64,000 nucleotides of DNA from Chitinophaga niastensis (GTDB taxonomy: Bacteria > Bacteroidota > Bacteroidia > Chitinophagales > Chitinophagaceae): positions 1,116,001 through 1,180,000 of the forward strand of contig NZ_PYAW01000001.1 of NCBI RefSeq assembly GCF_003014755.1. The letters are read 5' to 3'. Every line of letters begins with the position of its first letter. Positions within the stretch are counted from its first letter, which is position 1. The notes beneath the pieces are model-generated. The model was given only the letters and a program-made list of their open reading frames with translations. It searched no databases and had not been told where the DNA came from. This document shows, in pieces, positions 27,538-34,868 of the stretch. The position numbers and the translations under genes were made by a program.

Positions 27538-27585
27538 AAAAAGGACAACAGGCATAGCGTAGATAACGTATAGCCTGTTGTCCTT
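27538..27585 (-). terminator. Rho-independent terminator of gcvH
   Basis: AAGGACAACAGGC (27541-27553) and GCCTGTTGTCCTT (27573-27585) form a perfect 13-bp stem. On the minus strand it is followed by TTTTT. Confidence 0.88.
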
Positions 27586-27614
27586 CTCTTTATATAAAAA
27601 TATTGTTGGTGTAA

Positions 27615-27995
27615 TTATTCACCTACCAGCGCCTGGTATGCAGCAGCATCCAGTAAAGCTTCTACATCTGCAGTATTGCTGACAGTTACTTTAACCATCC
27701 AGCCTTCACCGTATGGGTCCTGGTTTACCAGTTCCGGAGAACCATCAAGTATAGGATTTACTTCATTTACAGTACCAGTAATAGGCATGAAGAGATCAGA
27801 TACTGTTTTCACCGCTTCTACGGTACCAAATACTTCTTCTGCATTTACAGCTTTACCTACAGTGGTGATATCAACGAAAACTATATCGCCTAATTCACGT
27901 TGTGCAAATTCAGTTATACCGATGGTAGCTACGTTACCCTCTAATAAAATCCACTCGTGATCCTTTGTGTAACGCAGATTGGACGGAAAATTCAT
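27615..27995 (-). CDS. gcvH: Glycine cleavage system H protein
   Basis: A 126-residue lipoyl carrier that shuttles the aminomethyl group between the P, T and L proteins of the glycine cleavage system. The lipoylated lysine is Lys63 in [14 protein letters not shown]; the start [10 protein letters not shown] and the segment GEGWMVKV are standard. Normal length. gcvP and gcvT are not in the window. The gene ends in its own terminator, and a long palindrome (28044-28197) lies upstream. Confidence 0.98.
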   Translation of the reverse strand: MNFPSNLRYTKDHEWILLEGNVATIGITEFAQRELGDIVFVDITTVGKAVNAEEVFGTVEAVKTVSDLFMPITGTVNEVNPILDGSPELVNQDPYGEGWMVKVTVSNTADVEALLDAAAYQALVGE

Positions 27996-28043
27996 AATAA
28001 GTTTGATTTTGAGCCGTAAAAATACAGAAAGAATTATGATTTT

Positions 28044-28197
28044 GGCAGCAAGCTGCCTTTAAATTTTCTTTCTCTCGATTTTTATGATTAACCATGATTT
28101 TACTGATTTTGTTACTTTTTATAACATAATGTAATCAGTGTAATCATGGTTAATCATAAAAATCGAGAGAAAGAAAATTTAAAGGCAGCTTGCTGCC
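28044..28197. repeat. Long near-perfect palindromic intergenic repeat (element B)
   Basis: Arms at 28044-28099 and 28142-28197 are perfectly complementary over 56 bases, with a further 7-base match (ACTGATT/AATCAGT) after two mismatches. The ends carry their own small palindrome (GGCAGCAAGCTGCC). The module GATTTTTATGATTAACCATG resembles GATTTTTCTGATTAAGATG of element A. It lies between two minus-strand genes and could end transcription from the cyclophilin gene, although it has no long T-run. Confidence 0.88.
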
Positions 28198-28212
28198 ACC
28201 AGGGTGCGCCGG

Positions 28213-28875
28213 TTAAAAAAAGAACCATTTCTTCATTACCCTGATCTGCACGGGAACATCCTGCAGTGGCCTGTCGTGGCTATCAGTTTGGAGTGCGGCA
28301 ATTTTGTCAATTACATCCATTCCTTTTATGACCTGACCAAATACCGTATAACTTTGATCGAGATGAGGACTGCCACCTGCTGTTTTGTAGACCTCCCGCT
28401 GATCTACCGGTATTTTGCGGCCACCCAGCCGCGTTTTCTCTATTTTATCCAGTTGCTCGTCCGTAAGCACTTTCCCCTGTACAATATAAAACTGGCAGCT
28501 GGAAGATGCTTTGTCGGGGCGATCCTCCCGGGCCGCTCCCAGTGCACCTTTGCGGTGGTAGAGGTCCAGCTGGAATTCCGGTGGAATAGTGTACCCCAGG
28601 TCGCCATTGCCCAATGTGTCGCCGGGGTGTGCATGTTTGGAATCCGGGTCACCACCCTGGATCATAAAGCTTTTTATGACCCGGTGAAACAGGGTGCTGT
28701 CGTAAAAGTGTTGTCTGGCCAGCTTTATGAAGTTATCACGATGCTTTGGGGTTTGGTCGTACAACCGGATGATCATGGTACCATAAGGGGTGATCACTTT
28801 AACCCTTCGGTCTCTGGCCGATGCAAAGAATACGATGGATAACAACAGGGTGCTTAGGAGTAGTAATTTCTTCAT
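28213..28875 (-). CDS. Exported peptidyl-prolyl cis-trans isomerase, cyclophilin type
   Basis: A 220-residue cyclophilin with a signal peptide (residues 1-21, ending FASA). The fold is shown by TPYGTMIIRLYDQTPKHRDNF, the active-site segment FYDSTLFHRVIKSFMIQGGD with the catalytic Arg, ELGA-like GALGAAREDRPDKASSSCQFYI and the C-terminal YTVFGQVIKGMDVIDKIA. It should help proline-limited folding in the periplasm. The 112-codon unknown gene lies 8 bases upstream, so the two are probably one operon. Confidence 0.95.
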   Translation of the reverse strand: MKKLLLLSTLLLSIVFFASARDRRVKVITPYGTMIIRLYDQTPKHRDNFIKLARQHFYDSTLFHRVIKSFMIQGGDPDSKHAHPGDTLGNGDLGYTIPPEFQLDLYHRKGALGAAREDRPDKASSSCQFYIVQGKVLTDEQLDKIEKTRLGGRKIPVDQREVYKTAGGSPHLDQSYTVFGQVIKGMDVIDKIAALQTDSHDRPLQDVPVQIRVMKKWFFF

Positions 28876-28883
28876 AAAAGATT

Positions 28884-29222
28884 TTATGCTTCTTCGTGAT
28901 CTGTAAAGTAAGCTATAACATGTTCTTTCAGGAATTGTTCCTGTTCCATCATTTCCATTTTTGGAACGGGTTGTAATTCTTTGAAGTGTGGCCAGCCTTC
29001 TGCATCGTAGCCATCTATTTCATAATAACCGCTTTGGCTCAGCAAGGTACATACCGCCACATGCATCAGGTCTTGCTTTTGTTCTTTGGTATATTTCTTT
29101 TTCAGGTTATTTAATTCATTCACGCCAATAAGGAAAAGTATTGCTTCCATATTGGGCTTTTTGCCGAATCGCTCGGTAAGCATATCTTCTACTGGTTTCC
29201 AGCGCTGCGCAAAATCTTCCAT
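28884..29222 (-). CDS. Small acidic protein of unknown function, conserved-hypothetical type
   Basis: A 112-residue soluble protein, mostly helical, with no signal peptide. Visible segments are FGKKPNMEAILFLIGVNEL, KYTKEQKQDLMHVAVCTLLS and YDAEGWPHFKEL. I do not recognise a named domain. The reading frame is well kept and the gene sits 8 bases upstream of the cyclophilin gene, so it is very likely real and co-expressed. Divergent from the MoxR operon. Confidence 0.75.
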   Translation of the reverse strand: MEDFAQRWKPVEDMLTERFGKKPNMEAILFLIGVNELNNLKKKYTKEQKQDLMHVAVCTLLSQSGYYEIDGYDAEGWPHFKELQPVPKMEMMEQEQFLKEHVIAYFTDHEEA

Positions 29223-29445
29223 GTTGTTTTAGCCTTTAGCTTGTTCTCCGCAAAGGTACGTTATACGGAAAAATATTATATAAATCAGCCGGGCTTTATT
29301 AATTTGGGGCTCGCCGGAGAATGATTGTCTGCTGGAAAATGGCCACCGTGGCAAGTTTAACAGCATTTTAACGGCCCATTCACATAGTGATAAGTTTTAT
29401 TTGACCAGAGAATGTTTATTTTAGCACACCTGAAAAATTATTAGC

Positions 29446-30447
29446 ATGGAAAATACATCGTCCGACATCCGTCAACTGAATGAAAAGATTCACCAGGCAA
29501 GTGCTTTTGTGGATCTGCTCAGTATGGAGTTAGGTAAAGTAATTGTGGGCCAGCGTTACATGGTGGAAAGACTGCTCATCGGTTTGCTGGCACAAGGCCA
29601 CGTACTGCTGGAAGGCGTACCCGGTTTGGCTAAAACGCTGTCTATCAAATCTCTGTCATCGGCTATCAACGCTAAGTTTAGCCGTATCCAGTTTACGCCC
29701 GACCTGTTGCCTGCGGATGTGATAGGTACAATGATCTATAATCAGCAAAAGAATGAATTTGTGGTACGCAGAGGTCCCATCTTCGCCAACTTTATCCTGG
29801 CAGATGAAATCAACCGTGCCCCGGCAAAAGTGCAGAGTGCCCTGCTGGAAGCCATGCAGGAAAGACAAATCACTATCGGTGATACCACTTTCAAGCTGGA
29901 TGAGCCTTTCCTGGTACTGGCCACTCAAAACCCGATTGAACAGGAAGGTACCTATACCCTGCCTGAAGCACAGGTAGACCGTTTCATGCTGAAAGTAGTG
30001 ATCGGTTATCCTACCAAGGAAGAAGAGAAACTGATCATCCGTCAAAATCTCAATCCGGAGGCCATGACGCCTATCCGTCCTATTATTCAGCCCGGCGATA
30101 TTATGGAAGCGCGTAAGCTGGTAAGGGAAGTGTATATGGATGAGAAAATTGAGAAATATATCCTCGATATAGTTTTTGCTACCCGTAACCCGGAAGAATA
30201 TAAACTGGCCAAACTGAAACCGTTGATTGCTTACGGAGGTTCACCAAGGGCCAGTATCAACCTGGCATGGGCAGCCAAGGCATATGCCTTCATGAAGCGC
30301 CGTGGATACGTGATTCCGGAAGATGTGCGTAATATCTGCTTTGATGTAATGCGTCACCGTGTAGGTTTAACCTATGAGGCAGAAGCGGAAAACGTTACCA
30401 GCGAAAACATTCTGAGTGAAATACTGAACGCAGTAGAAGTACCATAG
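29446..30447 (+). CDS. MoxR family AAA+ ATPase
   Basis: A 333-residue MoxR-type AAA+ protein, a chaperone thought to insert metals or activate von Willebrand factor A proteins coded beside it. Walker A is GVPGLAKT (about residue 52) and Walker B is ILADEINRAPAKVQSALLEA; sensor 1 (LATQNPIEQEGTYTLPEAQ) and the lid domain (GGSPRASINLAWAAKAYA) are intact. First gene of a run with DUF58, a BatD-like protein and BatA. The spacer to DUF58 (65 bases) is filled with short intergenic repeats, and the TAG stop is the start of one. Confidence 0.96.
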   Translation: MENTSSDIRQLNEKIHQASAFVDLLSMELGKVIVGQRYMVERLLIGLLAQGHVLLEGVPGLAKTLSIKSLSSAINAKFSRIQFTPDLLPADVIGTMIYNQQKNEFVVRRGPIFANFILADEINRAPAKVQSALLEAMQERQITIGDTTFKLDEPFLVLATQNPIEQEGTYTLPEAQVDRFMLKVVIGYPTKEEEKLIIRQNLNPEAMTPIRPIIQPGDIMEARKLVREVYMDEKIEKYILDIVFATRNPEEYKLAKLKPLIAYGGSPRASINLAWAAKAYAFMKRRGYVIPEDVRNICFDVMRHRVGLTYEAEAENVTSENILSEILNAVEVP

Positions 30448-30508
30448 CAGCTATTAGCATTTAGCTGTCAGCTTTTAGTGTAATTCGCAATTTGTAATTC
30501 GTAATTTT
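30445..30508. repeat. TTAGC and AATTCG intergenic repeats inside the MoxR operon
   Basis: TAGCAGCTATTAGCATTTAGC runs from the moxR stop, then TAATTCGCAATTTGTAATTC and GTAATTTTTC. Both repeat types seen elsewhere in the window (20480-20578 and 25295-25391) meet here. No long hairpin forms. Confidence 0.65.
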
Positions 30509-30512
30509 TCAT

Positions 30513-31382
30513 ATGTTGGATACGGCTGAAATATTAAAGAAGGTAAGGCAGATAGAGATTAAGACGAAAGGGCTTACCAATCATATTTTTGCAGGCGAAT
30601 ACCATAGCGCTTTCAAAGGCCGTGGTATGTCGTTCAGCGAAGTAAGGGAGTATCAGTTCGGTGATGATGTAAGATCTATCGACTGGAATGTAACAGCACG
30701 ATTCAACCACCCTTTTATTAAAATTTTTGAAGAAGAAAGAGAGCTGACAGTAATGTTGCTGGTGGATGTAAGCGAAAGCTCTTCCTTCGGCACAAAAAAG
30801 CAGGATAAACGTGATCTGATCACGGAACTGTGCGCAGTACTTGCTTTCTCTGCTATTAAGAATAATGATAAAGTAGGGGTTATCTTTTTTAGCGATGGCA
30901 TGGAGAAATATATTCCGCCTAAAAAAGGTAAATCACATATTCTGTTCATCATCCGCGAGTTACTATCGTTTACGCCTAAACGAAAAGGAACCAACATTAA
31001 AGAAACATTGCGTTTCTTTAACAATGCTACCAAAAAACGCAGCATTGTATTTATGTTGAGCGACTTTCTTTCGGGCGATTACCAGGATGCCCTCAACATA
31101 GCCGCCAAACGGCATGATGTGGTGGGTGTACAGGTATATGACCAGCGTGATAAAGAACTGCCGCCAGTAGGATTAATACAGGTGGCAGATGCAGAAACAG
31201 GCGCAGTGCAATGGGTGGATACAGCTGATCGCAGGGTACGACAGTACTATGAGCAACAGTTTCTGCAGCATACACAATATTGCAAAAATGCTTTTATGAA
31301 AAGTGGTGCGGAACTGGTAAGTGTACGCACAGATGAAGATTATGTGAAGGCATTACAAACATTTTTCCTGAACAGGGCATAA
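30513..31382 (+). CDS. DUF58 domain protein (MoxR-associated)
   Basis: A 289-residue cytosolic protein of the DUF58 family with a von Willebrand A-like fold. The diagnostic stretch is MSFSEVREYQFGDDVRSIDW followed by NVTARFNHPFIKIFEEE. The metal-site-like DVSESS follows in the next strand (VMLLVDVSESS), and SIVFMLSDFLSGD is in the later part. Partner of the MoxR ATPase in most bacteria; exact role unknown, linked to envelope stress and aerotolerance (Bat) operons in Bacteroidota. Confidence 0.94.
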   Translation: MLDTAEILKKVRQIEIKTKGLTNHIFAGEYHSAFKGRGMSFSEVREYQFGDDVRSIDWNVTARFNHPFIKIFEEERELTVMLLVDVSESSSFGTKKQDKRDLITELCAVLAFSAIKNNDKVGVIFFSDGMEKYIPPKKGKSHILFIIRELLSFTPKRKGTNIKETLRFFNNATKKRSIVFMLSDFLSGDYQDALNIAAKRHDVVGVQVYDQRDKELPPVGLIQVADAETGAVQWVDTADRRVRQYYEQQFLQHTQYCKNAFMKSGAELVSVRTDEDYVKALQTFFLNRA

Positions 31383-31406
31383 GTTTTAAAGGAGAGCAAA
31401 TTAAAC

Positions 31407-32396
31407 ATGTATAAACAACAAGTTATAAGGCGTATATTTTTATGTTTCTTACCGGGGTTGTTATATCCTTTTAGTCTGCTGGCACAGCATGCTGTGGAAG
31501 TAGCTGCCAAAGCAGATACCAGTAGTATCCGGCTTGGCGAGCAGATAAAACTGCAGCTCACCGCCACTATTTCAGCGGCCCAATTTAAAGACGCTAATTT
31601 TAAAGTAGTGTTTCCGGTATTACCGGATTCGCTGGATCACTTTGAAGTAATATCCCGTACCGGGCTGGATACGGCTTCCAATGCTGGTCAAAAAGTGCTG
31701 CACCAAACATTTACCCTCACCAGCTTCGACTCCGGCCATTGGGAAATACCACCCATGCGGTTTGAAGTGTTTGCCGGTGCCAGCACAGCACATGATTCTG
31801 CGCTTACATTGCCTATTGGGATAGATGTAAATACGGTTGCTGTGGATACGACTAAAGCATTCAAACCTATTAAAGCAGTGCAATCTGTGCCCTGGAACAT
31901 CTGGGACTACTGGTTGTATATCGTGATTGGTGTTGTAGTGATATTACTGGCAATAGGCCTGTGGTGGTATTTCCGCAAACGACCTAAGAAAGAACCGGTA
32001 ATAAAAACACCTACCGTTACACCTTATGAACTGGCTATGCATGAGCTGCAATCCCTGAAAGAGGAAAAGCTCTGGCAACAGGGAGATATTAAACAATACT
32101 ATACCCGGCTCACGGATATTTTGCGTACCTACTTTGAACACCAGTTTGGCATTGCTGCCCTGGAGCAAACAAGTGAAGAGTTGTTGCGGAATATTAAACC
32201 GGTGACCAAATTAAATCAGCAGCGTGATAAGCTGCGTAGTTTACTGGCTATTGCTGATCTGGCGAAGTTTGCGAAAATGCAGCCTACGGCAGATGAACAC
32301 GAAGGTTGTATGCGCCAGGCAGAAGAAATTCTGGAGTGGACAAAACCTAAAATTGAGCCTGTAAATGAAACAGTCAATGAAAAGCCTTCTGTATAA
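31407..32396 (+). CDS. BatD-like membrane protein of the MoxR/Bat operon
   Basis: A 329-residue protein with a signal peptide (to about residue 26, SLLAQ), a periplasmic beta domain (about 27-165, with KADTSSIRLGEQIKLQLTA and SFDSGHWEIPPMRFEV), one membrane helix (about 172-192, YIVIGVVVILLAIGLWWYF) and a cytoplasmic helical part (about 205-315, YELAMHELQSLKEEKLW; IKQYYTRLTDILRTYFE). This is the arrangement of short BatD or DUF4381-type proteins that lie between DUF58 and VWA genes. Likely a membrane partner of the VWA protein. Confidence 0.8.
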   Translation: MYKQQVIRRIFLCFLPGLLYPFSLLAQHAVEVAAKADTSSIRLGEQIKLQLTATISAAQFKDANFKVVFPVLPDSLDHFEVISRTGLDTASNAGQKVLHQTFTLTSFDSGHWEIPPMRFEVFAGASTAHDSALTLPIGIDVNTVAVDTTKAFKPIKAVQSVPWNIWDYWLYIVIGVVVILLAIGLWWYFRKRPKKEPVIKTPTVTPYELAMHELQSLKEEKLWQQGDIKQYYTRLTDILRTYFEHQFGIAALEQTSEELLRNIKPVTKLNQQRDKLRSLLAIADLAKFAKMQPTADEHEGCMRQAEEILEWTKPKIEPVNETVNEKPSV

Positions 32397-32402
32397 AGCC
32401 TT

Positions 32403-32432
32403 TTCGCAATTTATCATTCGTAATTCGCAATT
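32403..32432. repeat. AATTCG-type intergenic repeat
   Basis: TTCGCAATTTATCATTCGTA then ATTCGCAATT fills the 42-base spacer between the BatD-like and BatA genes. Same motif as at 30481 and 33454. Confidence 0.6.
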
Positions 32433-32438
32433 GAAATA

Positions 32439-33449
32439 ATGGATTTTTCAACGTGGAAAAATATTGAATTTGCCTATCCGGTTTTCTTGTGGCTCCTGCT
32501 GCTGGTGCCGGTGATGGTATACCTGTACTTTGCGCGGCGTAAACGTCAGCAGGGAGTGATGATGGTATCCTCCATCGTAGGACTGAAAGGCCTGCCGGTA
32601 TCCTGGAAAGTACGTTTCAGGCCATTGCTGCTGGCATTGCGCATGTTGGCAGTAACCGCATTGATTGTGGCATTAGCCCGTCCGCAAACGTCCAATACAT
32701 CAGAGAGTATAGATAGTGAAGGCATTGATATTGTAATGGCGATTGATATCTCCGGTAGCATGCTGGCAGAGGATCTGCTACCTAATCGTATGGAAGCCGC
32801 CAAAAAAGTGGCGATGGACTTTGTAGACAAGCGCATCAGCGATCGTATTGGCCTGGTGATATTTTCCGGCGAGAGTTTTACAGAATGTCCTATTACCACG
32901 GATCACGCTGTGTTGAAAAACCAGATCATGCAGGTGAAAAGCGGCATGTTGCAGGATGGTACCGCTATTGGTATGGGCCTGGCTACTTCGGTAGATCGTT
33001 TGCGTAACAGTCATGCTAAAAGCAAAGTAATTATTCTGCTCACAGATGGTGTAAACAATACTGGTCTGATAGATCCGCTTACCGCGCTGGAAATAGCCAA
33101 AGCATTTAAAATAAGGGTATATACTATTGGTGTAGGCACCATTGGTAAGGCGCCGTTTCCTATGCCTATGGCCGATGGCAGCGTGCAAACAGTGATGCAG
33201 GATGTGCAGATAGATGAGCCGTTGATGAAAAAGATGTCCAAAGAAACCGGGGGTAAGTACTTCCGTGCTACCAACACCGGTGATCTGAAAAATATTTATG
33301 CGGAAATTGATCAGATGGAGAAAACCAAGGTAGAAATCACCTCTTATAAACGTTTTGCAGAGCATTTCTTCGTGCTGGCAATGATTGCCCTGGGATGTAT
33401 ATTGCTGGAAGTAGTACTGCGTTATTCCGTATTTAAAAGCCTGCCATAG
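32439..33449 (+). CDS. BatA-like von Willebrand factor A membrane protein
   Basis: A 336-residue protein: an N-terminal membrane helix (about 13-32, FLWLLLLVPVMVYLYFARRK), a second near 63-80, a periplasmic or cytosolic VWA domain (about 90-285) and a C-terminal helix (about 306-328). The MIDAS site is complete: DISGSM (Asp-x-Ser-x-Ser), the Thr of DGTAIG, and the Asp in LLTDGVNNTG. BatA proteins belong to the Bacteroides aerotolerance operon. The usual batB and batC genes do not follow; rsgA comes next after a palindromic repeat. Confidence 0.94.
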   Translation: MDFSTWKNIEFAYPVFLWLLLLVPVMVYLYFARRKRQQGVMMVSSIVGLKGLPVSWKVRFRPLLLALRMLAVTALIVALARPQTSNTSESIDSEGIDIVMAIDISGSMLAEDLLPNRMEAAKKVAMDFVDKRISDRIGLVIFSGESFTECPITTDHAVLKNQIMQVKSGMLQDGTAIGMGLATSVDRLRNSHAKSKVIILLTDGVNNTGLIDPLTALEIAKAFKIRVYTIGVGTIGKAPFPMPMADGSVQTVMQDVQIDEPLMKKMSKETGGKYFRATNTGDLKNIYAEIDQMEKTKVEITSYKRFAEHFFVLAMIALGCILLEVVLRYSVFKSLP

Positions 33450-33453
33450 GAAG

Positions 33454-33534
33454 AATTACGAATTACGAATGGCGAATTACGGCCCGGAGCGATCTTCGCT
33501 TATAGCCGCAATTCGCCATTCGTAATTCGTAATT
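33454..33534. repeat. AATTCG-type inverted repeat after batA, probable terminator
   Basis: The 30-base arms 33454-33483 and 33505-33534 (AATTACGAATTACGAATGGC...) are complementary with one mismatch around a 21-base loop. It closes the MoxR/Bat operon, leaving rsgA to its own promoter. Confidence 0.85.
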
Positions 33535-33544
33535 TACATTTCTG

Positions 33545-33552
33545 TACCTTTG
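33545..33552 (+). promoter_or_regulatory. -7 promoter box of rsgA
   Basis: TACCTTTG, exact TAnnTTTG. It covers the TTG and GTG codons at 33550 and 33553, so these cannot be the translation start if the box is used. No convincing -33 element, as the AATTCG repeat lies there. Confidence 0.55.
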
Positions 33553-33576
33553 GTGCTGTTCAAAATATCAAAGCTA

Positions 33577-34512
33577 TTGCAAGCAACAGTATATAAGTCA
33601 ACGGGCAGCTGGTATGTGGTGAAAACCTACACAGGGGAAATATTTCAGGCAAGGATGAAAGGTATTTTCAAGAGAGACGGAGATATTACCTCTACCAATC
33701 CTATTGCGGTAGGTGATGTGGTGGAAATAGAACCGGATGATAGTGATGCTAACGCAAAGAATGCTATGATAACGGAGATTGGTCCCCGTAAAAATTATAT
33801 TGTACGCAGCTCTCCACACGGTAAAAACAAAAAACATATTGTAGCGGCTAACATGGATCAGGCGGTGCTGGTATGCACGGTGAAGGAGCCGCGTACTTCA
33901 CAGGGCTTCATAGACCGATTCCTGGTAACGGCGGCTGCTTATCATATTCCGGTAATACTTGTATTTAATAAGAAAGATCTTCATAAAGAGAAAGAGGTAG
34001 AGAAGTTTGACGCCATGGAGGAGCTATACACGGCTATCGGTTACCAGGTAATGCTGATATCTGCTACCACCGGCGATGGTGTGGACGATGTGAAGGCATT
34101 GCTGAAAGATAAAACTACTTTGATGGCCGGCCATTCCGGTGTGGGTAAATCCTCCCTGATCAATGTACTGATGCCCGGCCTGGATCTGAGAACCAAGGCG
34201 GTGAGCGGCTGGAGTGGCAAAGGATTACATACTACCACGTCTGCTGAAATGTATGACCTGCCTTTTGGCGGTTGTTTAATAGATACCCCCGGTGTAAGGG
34301 AATTTGGTATTGTAGATATCCCCAAGACTGAATTGTCGCACTACTTTTTAGACATGCAACCTTATATTTCCAAATGTCAGTTTAACAATTGTTTGCACAT
34401 CAACGAGCCCGGTTGTGCCGTGAAAGTAGCGGTAGAAGAGGGCGAAATAGATGTAGACAGATATGTTAGCTATGCTACCATTCTGGAAACGATCGAAGCA
34501 GAGCAGTACTGA
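33577..34512 (+). CDS. rsgA: Ribosome small subunit-dependent GTPase A
   Basis: A 311-residue circularly permuted GTPase that helps late 30S maturation. Order of motifs: an OB-fold (about 1-70, ATVYKSTGSWYVVKTYTGE), then G4 NKKDL, G1 GHSGVGKSSLIN and G3 DTPGVREFG, which is the permuted order of the family. The C-terminal zinc finger is CQFNNCLHINEPGC. No ATG exists near the N-terminus. The TTG at 33577 (M-QATVYKSTGSWY) is chosen because it gives the usual family start and lies about 20 bases after the predicted transcription start. Its stop abuts the end of the convergent tiny lipoprotein gene with no spacing. Confidence 0.95.
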   Translation: MQATVYKSTGSWYVVKTYTGEIFQARMKGIFKRDGDITSTNPIAVGDVVEIEPDDSDANAKNAMITEIGPRKNYIVRSSPHGKNKKHIVAANMDQAVLVCTVKEPRTSQGFIDRFLVTAAAYHIPVILVFNKKDLHKEKEVEKFDAMEELYTAIGYQVMLISATTGDGVDDVKALLKDKTTLMAGHSGVGKSSLINVLMPGLDLRTKAVSGWSGKGLHTTTSAEMYDLPFGGCLIDTPGVREFGIVDIPKTELSHYFLDMQPYISKCQFNNCLHINEPGCAVKVAVEEGEIDVDRYVSYATILETIEAEQY

Positions 34513-34659
34513 TCAGTGTTTTCCCGGTTTACCTAATTCATCCAGCACTTTTTCCGCACCCCAGTTACGTCTGGGCTGTGGACAACCTTTCTTTTGTGTA
34601 CGGCAGGCAGACAGGAAAATGATAACCAGCAGGATTGCTATAGGAGTTATTTTGCGCAT
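34513..34659 (-). CDS. Tiny lipoprotein, 48 residues, with GCP motif
   Basis: A complete small ORF reading MRKITPIAILLVIIFLSAC, then RTQKKGCP and a short tail with NWGAEKVLDELG. It has a textbook lipoprotein signal (lipobox LSAC, Cys19), leaving a mature peptide of only 30 residues. The neighbour at 34671 has the same plan and shares C-x-x-Q-K-x-G-C-P, so the pair supports itself as real coding sequence. The stop (base 34513) touches the rsgA stop. Function unknown. Confidence 0.72.
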   Translation of the reverse strand: MRKITPIAILLVIIFLSACRTQKKGCPQPRRNWGAEKVLDELGKPGKH

Positions 34660-34670
34660 GTGTGTGGATT

Positions 34671-34820
34671 TTAGAACAGACGCATTTGTTTACCTGCCCG
34701 GCTGTTTTGTCTTTTCATTTCCTTTGTATATTGGTTGGAAGCAGGGCATCCTGTTTTCTGCGATGAGCAGCTTGGAAACAGGATGCAGCCCAATAAGAGC
34801 AGGCAAAGTATTGTTTTCAT
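34671..34820 (-). CDS. Tiny lipoprotein, 49 residues, with GCP motif
   Basis: A small ORF reading MKTILCLLLLGCILFPSC, then SSQKTGCPASNQYTKEMKRQ and a basic tail. It has a hydrophobic signal of 17 residues and a lipobox-like Cys18, leaving a mature peptide of about 32 residues. It shares the C-x-x-Q-K-x-G-C-P core with the next gene, 11 bases downstream, and follows the carbonic-anhydrase-like gene by 48 bases on the same strand, so the three may form an operon. Function unknown. Confidence 0.68.
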   Translation of the reverse strand: MKTILCLLLLGCILFPSCSSQKTGCPASNQYTKEMKRQNSRAGKQMRLF

Positions 34821-34868
34821 AGGGGGATATTTACCTGCAATATAACCTTTTTTTATAACGTGTGGGCG

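Noticed and set aside
27487..27555. N-terminal extension of the VanZ-like gene to the ATG at 27555
   Set aside because: The codon lies in the gcvH terminator stem-loop and a promoter box lies downstream of it.
28204..28842. Plus-strand ORF of 212 codons
   Set aside because: Complete mirror of the cyclophilin gene on the other strand; the minus-strand frame has signal peptide and active-site motifs.
34463..34822. Plus-strand ORF of 119 codons overlapping the rsgA end and the two tiny lipoproteins
   Set aside because: Its first codons lie inside rsgA in another frame, it has no start context, and it is antisense to two ORFs with real lipoprotein signals.
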